Counted from the first letter of the stretch, positions 35,861 through 48,708 are shown. The stretch is 64,000 bases of DNA from Quercus robur (GCF_932294415.1 NC_065545.1:18108857-18172856), one strand, 5' to 3'. Notes: generated by a model from the sequence alone, not told the origin. A program made the numbers and translations.

Positions 35861-38800
35861 TGATAGGGGGTGTTTTTCGTCACCCACATGATGTTAGGGG
35901 AGTTAAGACCGAGACTCGACTTTAGGTTTGGAACATGGTCCAAAGGCTATCAATGAAATGTGAAATGCCCATTTTGCTCAAAGTCTAGGTTGTATCCAAC
36001 AAAGATTATAATAAGGCCCTAAAAATACCTCCTGCAAAGATAAACTAGCACAAAAGATGCCCCACCACAACAAGTGCTTAAATAATAGCCTAGCGGTAAG
36101 TAAGAAAAACGTCCAACGGTAAATGTTTGGAAAATCAATAAATGTTTTTGCATAGTAAAAATTATGCATTTCCTCCTTAATTGGTTAATATAAAAGTGGG
36201 CCCATTATAACAAGTACACAAGAGGAAAAATGGTCCAGCAGTGAAAATGACAAACCTCTAGCAGTAGATGCTGATAGATTAATAAGTGTGTTTACATGAT
36301 AAAATCATATGTTTTCCTTATTATTATTAAGTCAACATAAGGGAAAACTTCCATAGTATCCAAAACATTATGGCTTTCGCCATAATAACAATAAATAACG
36401 ATTCAATGCTTCATAATTACAAATAAAAGAGGAAAAAATAGGATAGAGTGAAGGAAGAGAGAGACTCCAGCTCAAAGCAGCACATATTGAACTAAGATTT
36501 TTGGAATATCTATATGTGGGGGATGAATGGTGTAGTGTAGGCTATTTTTGAGTGAGTGGGTATTTAAGCTTGTGGTGATGTGATGGAGTTGATGTTGAGG
36601 CTAAGGCTTTAATGGGTAAAGAGTTGTTTGTGACTAATTCGGAAACATTTATGGACTGTGAATAAGCAGAAAAAGAAAGGGAATGTTTGAAGCTAAGTGA
36701 GTGTGGGCTAAAGGGGATGATTTATGAGCTTGGGGAGAGTTGAACCACAAGTAAAGTGACAAGAAAATCAGAAATTTCAGATTGGTTGGTTGGTGTTTAT
36801 TTTAAGGTGCTGGGATTTTCTGAGAAGATGGAATGTGATGTTATGGGTAAGTGTATATGAGCATTTATGGACTAAAGACTAGTTTCTGAACTAAGGGACT
36901 GACTTATGGGCTGAAAATAACATAATGGGTGAGGAATTTTATGATAAGATTTTGTTGTCCTCCATGAGTTGATGGTAGTTCCCTTTTATAATGAAGCTTA
37001 AGGGATTGATTAGCAAAAATCCAAAAACGTAGGACTGATCAGGGGCAGGACAACAGACTTAATTATCCTAGGATTTGGCCTAAAATGGGAGATTTGCTTT
37101 TGGGGCTATTTTGCTTCTTTGGGCAATGTCACATATGGGTAAAAATTAGCATAATCTTGCATTAAATGTTAAGAATTCTGAGATTGTGTTCAGCTAATGA
37201 GATTAAGGCAGGTATTAAGGAGGAATCCTAGTACTGCAACTAAGAATTGGATCCTAGGAAGTAGGATTTAACACCTCAAACCAGGTGTCAAAGTTTAAGT
37301 CCACTTCAGAGGGTTCCACTGGAGATCCCTTTATGCCCTCCAAACCACATGTTCCCAAATTTTCCTCTTTAGGATTCATGGGCTTGGTTTATGAACCAAT
37401 TACATACATTTCTAGTAATAAAATAAACTATTTGGTTGAGGATTTCATGAGCTTGGAGGTCTTAGTTATGGTTTTCTTGAGTTGGGACCAAAACTTGGGA
37501 AAGAAGAGTATTTATTGCCCATTAGCCTTTAGGTGTCAGCCTCTGGTACTGTTCACGTCAAAGTTGGCAGTGGGACAGGTGGCCAGCTCCTAATTTGGTT
37601 TGACAGCTTGATTGCTTCTTAAGGTGACCTCCAGCGGAAGGTAGAATTAAATGGAGTTCTCTAGCGGGATTAGTTTGCACACATCAGTTGTTTTGGCTAA
37701 GATTTCATGTTGGGCTTGGCCATGAGGGCTAAGTATTTTGGTGGGCCTCGGACTTGGTGGTTCTCTCCACTTGGGCCTATCCTTTTGTTTTCTCATTGTG
37801 AACCTTACAAAATGGACAAATCTACCATATATTGCCACGGATTTTTATTTCACATGGGCTTTAGTTGTTAGTAGAAATAAAATGAATTCATGAGTTTTAA
37901 TAAATATTTATGATAGGTTTTAGGTATTAATTTCCATGGGTTTTAAATAACAACTTGTATAGTTTCTAATAATTTTTGCTATGGATTACTTTGTAAATGA
38001 TATTTTCTTTAGGGCTTTTTAAATAATAACCTCCAATATTTTCTTGAGAATAATATTTACCATAGGTTTTAAATAGAGGCAATATCCATGGGTTTTAAAT
38101 AAATATGATAACAACCACTATAATAGAATAATGTGATATTCTCATGAGTTTTTCTATAGATAATCATAATGGACATGTAGGATGAATAATTACCATGAGT
38201 TTTGGAAATAAATATTATGAATATTGTGATGTAAGATAGATAGTGAACATGAGTTTATAATATGATATGAAATAAATAAATGTCATGGGTCTAAAATAAA
38301 TAATCATAACTTTTCATGGGCTTTTGGATTTTGAGAATAGATAATTCATAAATTCCATGAGATTGTAATATTATAGTAATAGATTTAAGAATCTAAAGTA
38401 TTATTCATTATTGGACTTTTAAGTGAAATAATTATAATATAGTATTTTGCCAAGTATTAATAACCTTGGACTTTTGATAAAATAATGCCAAGTAGTTAGC
38501 TTGGGATTTTAATAGTGCCAAAGTAAGTTGGGCTTTTGATATTGTCAATAAGAATTGGGTTTTGATATTGCCAATGAGAATTGGGTTTTAAATATTGCCA
38601 GCAAGAACTGGGTTTTGATATTGCCAATGAGAATTGGGCTTTAATGTTGTCAATGAAAATTGGGCTTTAAATATTACTAGCGAGAATTGGGCTTTGATAT
38701 TGGCAATAAGAACTGGGTTTTGATATTGCTAATGAAAATTAGGCCTTGATGTTGCCAATGAGAATTGGGTTTTGATATTACCAATGTGAATTGGGTTTTG

Positions 38801-39265
38801 GATATATAAATTGCCATGGGTTTAAACCATGGGTTTTGATTATGAATTTGAATTCTATTGATAAAATTGCCATGGGTTTAAATCATGGGTTTTGATTATA
38901 GATTTGAATTCCATTGATAAAATTGTTTTGTCATGGACTTGAATCAAGGGCTTTTCAAATATTGTCAAGCATAAGTATTCTTGGGCTTTAAATAAAATAG
39001 GATGTGTGTGGTTCATAGGGCCGGTTTTGGGCTTAGCTAAATAATGATAATAAAATTGGATAAAATATGAGTTTTTGGGCTTTTTGTGATAGTTTATATC
39101 ATGACCCAATTTAGATGATGAGATATGAAATATTTGTGATTAACATAATAATAGAGCAAAAAATATTTGGGAAAACCCAATAACTTATTAGTAGTATTTG
39201 AAAATAAATAGGTGGTACTCGAATAAAATTAGGTATATATAAATAAATAAAAAAGTACCCTAACA
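35861..39265. mobile_element. Solo LTR C (3405 bp), related to B
   Basis: TGATAGGGGGTG...ACCCTAACA with perfect GTGAT on both sides (35856-35860 and 39266-39270). It shares wording and order with B: GGGGAGTTAAGACC with CTCGACTTTAGG near the left end, and TGCCCTCCAAACCAC further right. No coding region, primer site or second LTR was found. A TATA-like TTTTATAATG is near 36974. Confidence 0.75.
38520..38800. repeat. Minisatellite within solo LTR C
   Basis: About ten imperfect units of 26-29 bp of the form GAATTGGGTTTTGATATTGCCAATGA in tandem, with point changes and small indels. Confidence 0.85.
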
Positions 39266-39724
39266 GTGATTTTAGAGAAATTAGGGGTATTCTGGTCATT
39301 TTAGAGGTTTCATAGAGATTTTGGGAATATTTTGGTCATTTTAGTGGTTTTTGAACATATTTGGTGATTTTAGAGATATCAATGGTATTTTGGTCATTTT
39401 AGAGGTTTTATAAGTATTTTGGTCATTTTAGAGATTTTGGGTATAATTTTGGTGTTCAAGGGTATATTGGTAATTTTGGAAGTATAGAGGTATTTGGGTC
39501 ATCTTAGGTATTTAAGGGTATTTTGGTAATTTTGGAGGTCGAAAGAGTATTTAAGTAGTTTTAGAGGTATGTGGGTCATATTAGATTAAATGGGTGGTTT
39601 ACTAATTAAATGGGTTGGGTTGGTAATTGATAATTAATTTATATATAAACAGATCATAAATGGATGAATGGGTAATTATACACCCAACCCATTTATAACC
39701 CAACCTACCCATTTGCCACCCCTA

Positions 39725-40137
39725 GTCCCATGCCCACAAGACACTTGAAAACCCCATGAGTATATAGTGTGGTAGTTAGAAGTTGAGACCTCAGGTTGTA
39801 CAACACATTCTTTAAGTCCGTTGATCCCACCACTCGAGTGTTTCCAAATGATTTTATTTATTTATAATAATTCGATAGTTATAACTAGGGAGGGGAGTTA
39901 ACCCAAAGTGTCATAGATATATCAAGAGATGCTAACAAGTTTAGCTACAAGGCTCTTGAAATTGGAAGGAAACTTATAAATCTTATTTTGTTAAGAACTT
40001 ACAATTTTTACAACTTACTTAATAACAACAATCCTAAAAAAACCAACTTAATGAAAAATAGTAATTAAGATCAAATGAATCATATCCTAATCTGATAACT
40101 GCTTTGACTAGTGATAAAGACTTTCCTTTTTATTTAA

Positions 40138-40193
<56 letters not shown>

Positions 40194-40194
40194 T
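39725..40194. other. Intergenic sequence ending in a TA microsatellite
   Basis: No gene is seen. The TA run spans about 40143-40185, next to the Helitron start. The words ACAACACATTCTTTAAGTCCGT at 39800 resemble ACAACACGCTCTTTAACTCC at 855, an unnamed dispersed repeat. Confidence 0.6.
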
Positions 40195-42132
40195 TCTATT
40201 AACTATATAAAAAGCGGCTACGCTGCTACAATGTTTATGGCTTTATGCACGGTTTATATCACTATTTTCACTGTTTATCTACATTGGAAATTTGGTGAGG
40301 CACTTCTTCTTTTTTTTTTTTTTTTTTAAGTTTCGAACAGTAGCTACAGTACCAGGCGGCACTGTAGCTACAGTAGTTACAATTTTTTTTTGTCTTCCGT
40401 TTGTACTTTTTTCCTTTTATATATATTGTTATATTGACACAACAAATTTCACAATATTTTCATTATTATTGAGTTGTCAATTTTTTATAAGTCAAAATAA
40501 AATAATAAAATATAAAACTGTGACCGATCACAATTGAAAATAAATGTTTTGTGAAAACGTTATGACACTTGTTAGGTGAATGTGTAAAAACTACAATACT
40601 TTTGGTTTGTTCAATATGTATTTTTTTTTTTTCAATCATCGATTTGTGCTCTTTTTTCTTATATATCTATTAACTATATAAAAAGCGGCTATGCCACTAC
40701 AGTGTTTTGTCACTGTATATACAATGTTTTCCACTGTTCATCTATAGTACAATTTTGGTGAGCCACTTTGTCTTTTTTTTTTTTTTTTTTTTAGTTTTGA
40801 ACCGTAGCTACAGTACCAGGCAGCACTGTAGCTACAATAGTTACATTTTTTTTTGGGTCTTCCGTTTGTACTTTTTTTTCTTTTATATATATTGTTATAC
40901 TGACACAACAAATTTCATAATATTTTCACAATTATTAAGGTGTCAATTTCTTATAAGTTAAAATAAAATAATAAAATATGAAACTGTGACTAACCACAAT
41001 TAAAAATAAATATTTTGTGAAAATGTTGTGACACTTGTTAGGTGAATGTGTAAAAGTTACAGTACTTTTTGTTTGTTCAATATGTACTTTTTTTTTTTCT
41101 TTCAATCATAGATTTGTGCTCTTTTTTCTTATATATAAAAGCGCAAATGCGCGTAAAGTGTTTTTGCGCTCTACATCCAGTATTTTTGCGTTGTACATCT
41201 ACAGTACCATTTTGTTGAGCCACTTTGTATTTTTTTTTTTTTTTTTTTTAAGTTTTGAATAGTAACTACAGTACCAAGTTGGTTTAATCAACTCTGTTGA
41301 GCCAAAATTCACTATTCTACATACAATTTTTTTGGGTTGACTTTTTGTATATTTTTTTCTTTACACATTATTTTAAGTAAAAACACATAGTTTTGCACAC
41401 AAAAACAAAAACAAAAATTTAGGAAAAAAACATTTTTCATCCTTTATGTTTGGGGTAGTTTACAATTCTTCCTTAAACTTTAAAATCATGCAATTTTTCC
41501 CTTAATATTTTGGAAAAGAGCAAATATATCATATTATTATTTTCTCAGTTAAACCCTAATGAAAGCTTATGATTCTTAAAATATTTTATTGTGTAATGTC
41601 TAAATTACTCTTGCTAAATTTTAACATTCTAAAAATTTTCTTTACGTATTTTGAGTTTTAAATGATAAAAATTCTTAGAAAGTTAGAATAATGATATTTA
41701 ATGACACAGGCCTTTTCTTTTTTTTTTTTTTTTATTATTTTAAATTTCTTAGCAAAACTCAATTGTTTATTGTTGAAAGATGATGATATTCGTTATCATT
41801 CTTAGAAGTTTTTAGAGAATAGATATATTGTCTTTAGCAAGTAGGTACTAAAAAACTATTATAGTCAAATAAATATTTATATGTTAAATAGCTACCCTAA
41901 CTTTGTGGTTGATCAAAATTCTTAAACGAATGAGATTAATTTTTTACGACATAATTATCAAAATTCTTAAAATTAATATATCTTTTGATTAATGTAAATC
42001 TTTATATATTTTAAAAATCAAATGATTCATATCTTTGTTTTGTAATACAAATAAAATCTAAAATTGACCTTAATTACTACAGTACTTTTTTTCCACGGCA
42101 AGCACGTGCCTTGCACGTGCTACCCTAACTAG
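40195..42132 (+). mobile_element. Non-autonomous Helitron with repeated 5' section
   Basis: The 3' end is textbook: a perfect 9-bp stem, AGCACGTGC/GCACGTGCT (42101-42109 and 42113-42121) with a 3-base loop, seven bases, then CTAG and T. The 5' end is taken as TCTATTAACTATATAAAAAGC at 40195. That 5' section recurs: TCTATTAACTATATAAAAAGC again at 40666, and a diverged form (TATATAAAAGCGCAAATGCG) near 41132, with about 470-bp spacing. The words GGCACTGTAGCTACA and TTCCGTTTGTACTTTTTT also repeat between the first two. No helicase frame exists. Confidence 0.7.
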
Positions 42133-42345
42133 TATTTATTTAAAACTAAACATCCCAAATCGAAGTACAACCAACCACCTTTTTTTTTTCTTTTTTTTAA
42201 TATCAACACATAACAATGTCTAATATATCAATTAGACTTAGCAACTGATTTTCAAGGCTAATAATTGATTAATAAAATAAACGGTCAAAATTATCTCTAT
42301 TTCACCTATGAAAATAGTCTATTTCATAGTTGATGTTTTATTTCT

Positions 42346-42491
42346 TAGGAAAATTATTAGGTACTTTCGAAGTACCATAAATGCGTAGTCCCCCCTCTCA
42401 CATAAATGGTGGGTCCCACCATGAATTTAATTAGTGGGACCCACCATTCATGTGAGTGGAGGAAATATAGGAGTACACAATAATTTTCTTA
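42346..42491. mobile_element. MITE with inner palindrome
   Basis: The ends GGAAAATTATTAGGTACT and AGTACACAATAATTTTC are inverted. Inside, ATGGTGGGTCCCACCAT is followed by GTGGGACCCACCAT, giving strong folding. Non-coding. Confidence 0.55.
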
Positions 42492-42498
42492 TTTCTTA

Positions 42499-43631
42499 GA
42501 GCATCCACAGCAGCTGTTGTAAAAAAAATGCTATTTTGCCACACCAAACACCTACTTTATTATTTTACCACATCATTTTACAACATCGCATTTATCAGAT
42601 GTTTTATCATTCAATTCTATACATTAAAATAATATATACTACTCATTAAAATAATATATTATCTCAGCCACCAACAGCAAACAAATACCAATCACCAAGC
42701 AACAACATCCACCAACCACCACCACCCCACCATCACACACCCAGCAAGCCAGAAACCACCAACAAAACAGGAAAAAAAAATTAAAAAAAAAAATAACAGA
42801 AGACAGAGTGGCTCGGACTCAAATCCCCAACACACTGCGCCACACCCTGTACAGCCCCAGAGGTACTAGTCCTGTACATGGCTGAGTTGACCAGGGAGGT
42901 GAGTAGCGAGTTGAAGTTGTTTTCATAAGGTGAGCCTGGTGTGTACTTTAGCTGAGAACAACCGCCGAAGACGAAGGACTCTGTGGTGGAGTTTGATGGG
43001 GTTGTGAGAGTTTGATGAGATTGTGATAAGGAAAACGCAGAGAGAAGAGAAAGAAAGAGCTCTGTTATTAGTCACAGACATGTTTGTGTGTGTGAGAGAG
43101 AGGCAGAGTGGCTGGAGCGTGAGATCGATGGCGGCCTCGGGGTGTGATCGGTGAGATCGAGCGTGGGTGTGATCGAGCGTGGGTGTGATCGGTGAGATCG
43201 AGCGTAGCTGGAGCGTGGCTGAGCGTGAGATCGAGTGGCTGGAGCGAGATCGAGCTTGGCGGAGCGCGCAGTCGTCGTCGGAGCTACGCCGTCGTCGCTG
43301 ACGGTAAACATTTCGGACCGGTTGAAGAGAGAGGGAACCGGAGAGTGAGAGAGGAGAAAAGAAAAAAAATGAAGAAGAGAGAGGGAACCAGAGAATGAGA
43401 GAGGAGAAAAGAAAGAAATGAAGAGAGAGAGGAGAGAGAAAACGTAATATAAAATAATAAAAATTTTACAACATCTGTCCGTACCGTTGCAAATTTGCAA
43501 CGGTACTGTTCATATGTTGTATAATTTTTACCATTTAGAACATTTGATAAACCTATGTTTTTGTGTTTGGTGTGCTAAATGTGCCAAAAATTTGGCATTT
43601 GGCACATTTAGCACATCTGCTGTGGGTGCTC
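42499..43631. mobile_element. PIF/Harbinger-like non-autonomous element
   Basis: Termini GAGCATCCACAGCAG and CTGCTGTGGGTGCTC are near-perfect inverted repeats with TTA on both sides (42496-42498 and 43632-43634), the TWA target of Harbinger-type elements. The interior has a GC-rich block at 43120-43270 with repeated GATCGAGCGTGG words. Open frames there are low-complexity products of these repeats. Confidence 0.75.
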
Positions 43632-43636
43632 TTATA

Positions 43637-43980
43637 CTCCCTCTGTCCTAATTTGTTTATCTTGTTTGAAAAGTCAAACTTTTTTAGGGAACATTATTTC
43701 TTGTTTACCTCATAAAAATGTATAAGTTTACAAAACTACCCTTCAATAAATTTATTAGTTTTTTTTTTAAAAGATTTACTCTTAATGAGGCAACTAAAAA
43801 GGTGCCTCAATTAGAACGACATTTTAAATATTTGTTAGTTTTCTTTTCAAATAGTTTTGAAAATAAAGTAGGGGTATAATAGGAACATTGGTAAATTAAT
43901 AACTTTTATTTTTAGAAACAGGACAATATTTTGGGACATCCTAAAATAGAATAGAGGACAAACAAATTGAAAAGATGGAG
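43637..43980. mobile_element. Stowaway-like (Tc1/mariner-type) MITE
   Basis: Starts CTCCCTCTGTCCTAATTTG and ends CAAATTGAAAAGATGGAG, with TA on both sides (43635-43636 and 43981-43982). The CTCCCTC start is classic for Stowaway. It lies directly beside the Harbinger-like element. Confidence 0.8.
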
Positions 43981-44089
43981 TATTTAAATTATCGAGTGTT
44001 GAGTACGTTGCATGTATATTAGGAGTTAGGACTGGCATATGATGAACTAGGCTTATACGAGTCAAAGAAAAGGCAAATTTGACAACTAA

Positions 44090-44472
44090 GAGCATCTCCA
44101 ATAGGCTCTTCATACACAAAATCCTCTCTATTATAGAGAGGAAACTCACAAATGACCTCTCCAACAGACTCTCCATACATGAATTTTTTTTTGGCTAATG
44201 AACAGTAGCTCATCACCTGATGAGCTACTGTTCATTCTTCAAATCATTTTTTACTATTATAATAATTAGGTGTTGAATAAAAAAATGTTGGAAGATATGT
44301 AGTTGTTAAAAAAAGAATAAATAATGAATGAAGAAATAATATTTAAATGAGATAGAGAATGAGATAGAGAGTCTGTTGGAAAGTGTATTTGAAAAAGTGG
44401 GTAGATAAAGGTAAAAGTTACTGTTCATTCTCCAAACAGTACAAAAATTTGATGATTTTGCTGGAGATGCTT
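44090..44472. mobile_element. Tourist-like MITE
   Basis: The ends GAGCATCTCCAATAGG and TGCTGGAGATGCTT are inverted, with TAA on both sides (44087-44089 and 44473-44475). 383 bp, non-coding, with GAACAGTAGCTCATCA and its inverse meeting in the middle (about 44200-44230). Confidence 0.75.
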
Positions 44473-45174
44473 TAAATGATACTTAACACTATGAGAGATT
44501 TCTAGGGAGCTTTACGATTGATTAGATATCAATATCCTATCTATATCACATGATTTTTATTTTTATATCAATATCCATATCCTATCCTTATCAATTATCA
44601 CATGATTTTTTTTTTTTTTTGGGTAGGTTACTGTGACATTTAGAACCCTAGTCGGTCTACAGGCCATTAGCCTATATCACATGAAATTTGGGAGTGTAAA
44701 ATGGACCCATAATACGAAATGACATGAAATGAAGAAAAAGTTAGGAATGAGTCATGAGGTTTGAAAGAGTACATGTAGATGCAAACTCAATTTTCAAGTT
44801 ATTGTCAAAATAGGCTTTGTTGTACATAAGGTGGCCATTCATGAACGTAGAGGAGAGGACCGCATGCTTATGATGATACCAACGTGACATGTGAACCTTT
44901 AAAACTATATACCGACATAGTATTTATATTACACACAAATTCCTTTGATGTGGTTCGCTTGCCTTTTAATTAGTGCAGGTCTCATCGCCTTCGATCAGAT
45001 TTTCCAGCGAAGATTGTGTGTCCCACAAGCTTAAATATCGACTATGGCTGAAAATGAAGTTCTTTTTTGTCCTTCTCTGAATGATAAAAATTTCTTTGAG
45101 CTAGCCATGCAAAGAGTAGAAACTTGAGGAAAGAGACCATTAGTGTGTCCTTTGAACACATCAATCATTAATAA

Positions 45175-45217
<43 letters not shown>

Positions 45218-48200
45218 CAGATACCTCATATAGAGAGCATGAGGTTCTGCCATATGGCGCACTCTATGAAGAGAATTGAAATACCCTTAAACTATACATT
45301 AGAGATAAAAACAAATTTAAAATAGAGACTTTTTATTTCCTTTGGTTCCATGTTTCAAGACTATTTTTGTTACATTATTATTTAATGTTTTAAGACTAAG
45401 GGTTTGTTTAGATACAACTTATTTTGCTGAAAACACTATAACAAAATAATTTTTAAATGTGTGAAAAATTACTGTTCACTCTTTTTTTACTGTTCATATG
45501 CATGAACAGTGCACCGAGCGCTGGTCTTAAAAAATAAAAAATAAAAAAATAAAATAAAGGCAGAAAACGCGCATTTCACAACAAATGTGAATGTGCACGT
45601 GCTATCCAAACTAGGCTTAATATTTGTTTTATTTGGTTCAATGTTTCAAGATTTTTCATCTCTTACACACACAAAAAACTCTTTGTATTTCCATTCACCC
45701 TTTTCACTTCTACTCCTTTATATACACATGTCCATAGCCTTTCATACCATCCCATCTCAAATATGCTTAGACAAAAAACGATGTCATTTACTTTCAACCT
45801 TTCAATGACACCTAAATAACTCCAATGTTGTAGTATCATTTGATCGTAACCCATATGAGTAGGCTATGACCAAGGAAGGGGGCTTGTGCTTTTTATTCAG
45901 TGATGGTCGCTTACGGTTTTGATGTTGAAGTCAGACATTGTAGATTTTGTGAAGATTTTGATTCACTTGGAGTCTTTGGATGTTTGAGATTTTGGTTTGG
46001 GAAAGTTATAAATGTATTTTTTTAGAACTAAAGAAAAAGAAAAAGAAAAAGAAACATTCTAATTGATTATTTATGAAGTTAGCTTCTTTTTTATTTATTT
46101 AAATTTTGTGTTAGAATTCATAATTTTTAGGTTTCTTTGTAAGTTTATTTTACTGCTATTTTGTGTGGTATGAGCCATAGTGATAACAACAAAAATCAAT
46201 GGTGATTTAAAAGTGTTTTTCGCTTTTTTTCAAAAGATATGGAAGCCCAACTAAAGACGATTGAATTTTGATAAATAAATGTGTTTTTAGCAAATTTCTC
46301 TTTGTTTAATAACGTTCTCTTTATGTTGATACTTACAAATGATTTCCTTAATTTCATTGAAATAATTAATTGGGTGTTTGTGATCAAAGTCTCTATATTT
46401 GGTTGTGAGAATAGAGTGGTTGAGAAAGTTTTTGATAGGTTGCTAAAATTTACGTAATTTTAGGATATAAAAGTATTATATACTTTAAATTCTTATTTGT
46501 AGATTTCAAAATCATTTAATCAGTTTGAAAAATAAAATCTATTTTTAATAGTACATATTATAATATATTATAATCTTAGAGTGTTATACAATTTTTTTAA
46601 AGAAAATATTAAGAAAATCAAGTTTCAAAATTAACAATATTGTGGGTAAACATAAATATTATACAAAAAAATAAGTATTAAGTATTATATGTAGATTTTA
46701 ATATACATAAAAATGAGTTCAAATAAAATTGTAAAAGTAATCCGCTTATCGCGCGGGATATCATCTAATGTTAATAATGAAGAGGCATTAATCTTTGACA
46801 TACTAGCATCAATGGATGCTGCTTTGCAATAGGCAGTTCAGTTTTTAATATTTGCATCAATGGTCTAATCTCCCAATAGCATTTCACTCTTCTTTTTAAT
46901 TTGCACCACATGCAAAATTATATATAAAAGGCAACTTGCCAAAATTATAGATTAAATTAAACAATAAGGATTCCGAAGGCCATGCAGCAACTTCACTGTT
47001 TGGCAAGAGAGGAAGATCCCCAATAATTTGCCATCATAATTCATAACTAAACTTTTTGCATTCATTTATTCTTGGGATAACTCTTTTGCACAAGTCGTTT
47101 GGCTGAAGGCTGGACAACGGGTTCAGTTATGAGAAAAGCTTAATTATACTTTTAGGTGAATTATTTTGTAATGTCATATTGTGGAAAGAACTTTTGAAGT
47201 GCTGGTTGATCTTTTGAATTCATATAACTGCTGAAAGTCACATGAATTTTTGAGGATATTATTTTGATTTGTGAAAATTTATGTTAAATATCCTTGTTAG
47301 TTTATCTTTATGGTGAAAATCCTACTTTGTCAACTGTTGACTTCTTTTAATTTTGGCAACAAATGAGGAGGAATTCAAATCCATATTCTACTCATGTAAA
47401 GAACAGAGAAATATCATTGAGCCACAAAGTTCTTAAACAATGTCGGTAATAACATACTTTGTGTGTGTTTGGCATTGATTATTTTTTCCAGCTTATTTTA
47501 CTATTCAGTTTATTTTTGCTACTATTTATTGATCTCACTGCACTTTTTGACACTATTCACGGGTCTCATTGTACAATTTCAGCTAACTTTTATTTTTATT
47601 TATAGTATTTTTAACAAAAAGTTTTTCAGTTTCAACTAAATAAACTGTTTCCAAATAAACACTTTCTCTTATGAGCAAAGCTTAGGTACAGCTTAGGTGC
47701 TGCTCTTTAAATTCCCCTCTTAAAATTCAGTAATGTGTTTACTTTACTAAAAAATACACTTTCACCCCATGAGAAAAAAATCTACATACCAAAATTTTAA
47801 AAAGAAAACCTAAAAAATAGTATTTAAATCTTGTACCTAAATCTTGTGCTTCTCTTGTACTAGTGGCCCATAAGCTGATTGAATTACTCCCATAATCCTA
47901 TTGTCTTGGTGGTATGCGTAAATAACTTTGGTGGGTACTTCATGTTTACTTCAATCGCCAAATCAGATGGCTACTTTTCACAATAAATTACCACCTCCAA
48001 ATTTCTCAAACTAGTAGTTTGGGAACTTAGCTTATATAATAAGATAAATTTTCTTTTAGGAGGGAGTGGTTTGACAATGAGAGCGGGCCAAAATAAGCCT
48101 TGGAAGTTTGTACTTCAACGACTTCGTCCACCTTCTTAGCTAAGAAAGCAAGTAAATAATAAACCCTTTTGATTGACAAAAAAGTTGAGATTGGAAACTC

Positions 48201-48708
48201 CTTCAGCTTTCAAATCTCAGCCAAAGAAAAAATAGTAATAATTATGGCTACTTTTGCTACAATTATTCTACCTTCAAGTAAGAATTATGGCAAAATTATG
48301 ATGAGAAAAAGTGGCCAATCAAAAGTGAAATAATTAATAAAAGATCTCAACTACGTGCTCAAGAATCAAGATACTTCTTGGCTTCTTGCTCAACAAGACA
48401 ACAAGTCTCTCTCTATCTCTCTCGCGTATAGTCATACTATTTATGATGTTGTCCTACTTAGCGCTGTTTCAAAGCTACAACATTCAAACTACCCACCTTC
48501 TTCTTCTCCTTCTTTAAAGCAATAAATAGGCAAACCTCTAAACCCTTCGGAAAAAAAAAAAAAAAAAAAAAAAAAGGAAAAGAAGAAAAGAAAGAAAAGC
48601 ATGAAATAATGGACTTTTCTTCATCTTCTTGTTGATTTGAAGGAACAGAGAAAGCAAAAAAGTACACAGAGCTCTAATACCCAAAACCCTTGAAACATAG
48701 AGCAAGAA
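44473..48708. other. AT-rich intergenic region upstream of COL13
   Basis: No gene is seen. Contents include a TA microsatellite at about 45179-45213 and a probable MITE at 45400-45615 (GTTTGTTTAGATAC...GTGCTATCCAAACTAGG). A Helitron end lies at 46768, and another MITE-like segment is at about 47465-47660 (GTTTGGCATTGATT...GTTTCCAAATAAAC). The last 350 bases carry a CT-rich tract (48405-48424) and an A run (48550-48574) and probably include the COL13 promoter and leader. Confidence 0.55.
46735..46768 (+). mobile_element. Helitron 3' terminus
   Basis: TCCGCTTATCGCGCGGGATATCATCTAA followed by T: a small GC-rich hairpin (CCGC/GCGG), a short spacer, then CTAA-T, as the CTRR-T rule demands. The matching 5' end could not be placed with confidence. 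Confidence 0.45.

Larger units (their letters stand above)
31474..39724. mobile_element. hAT-like non-autonomous inverted-repeat element carrying three LTR insertions
   Basis: It starts TAGGGGTGGCAA and ends TTGCCACCCCTA, a perfect 12-bp terminal inverted repeat of hAT style. Removing the three insertions and their duplicated target copies leaves about 1.4 kb. Its core is many short degenerate repeats of the type AAATGACCAAAATACC on the left and their reverse complement, GGTATTTTGGTCATTTT, on the right, so it is a foldback. The flanks TAGTCCCT and TAGTCCCA may be the 8-bp target duplication, but the exact edge is ambiguous by a few bases. There is no transposase. Confidence 0.65.

Noticed and set aside
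43072-43500. A 142-residue minus-strand frame with signal-peptide-like start
   Set aside because: It lies in the GC-rich, repeat-built interior of the Harbinger-like element. Its Ser/Arg/His-rich content comes from GATCGAGCG and GAGAGA repeats.
46384-46768. A complete small Helitron from TCTCTATATTTGG to the CTAA end
   Set aside because: The 3' end is good, but the proposed 5' end is only a short match that would occur often by chance, so just the 3' terminus is reported.
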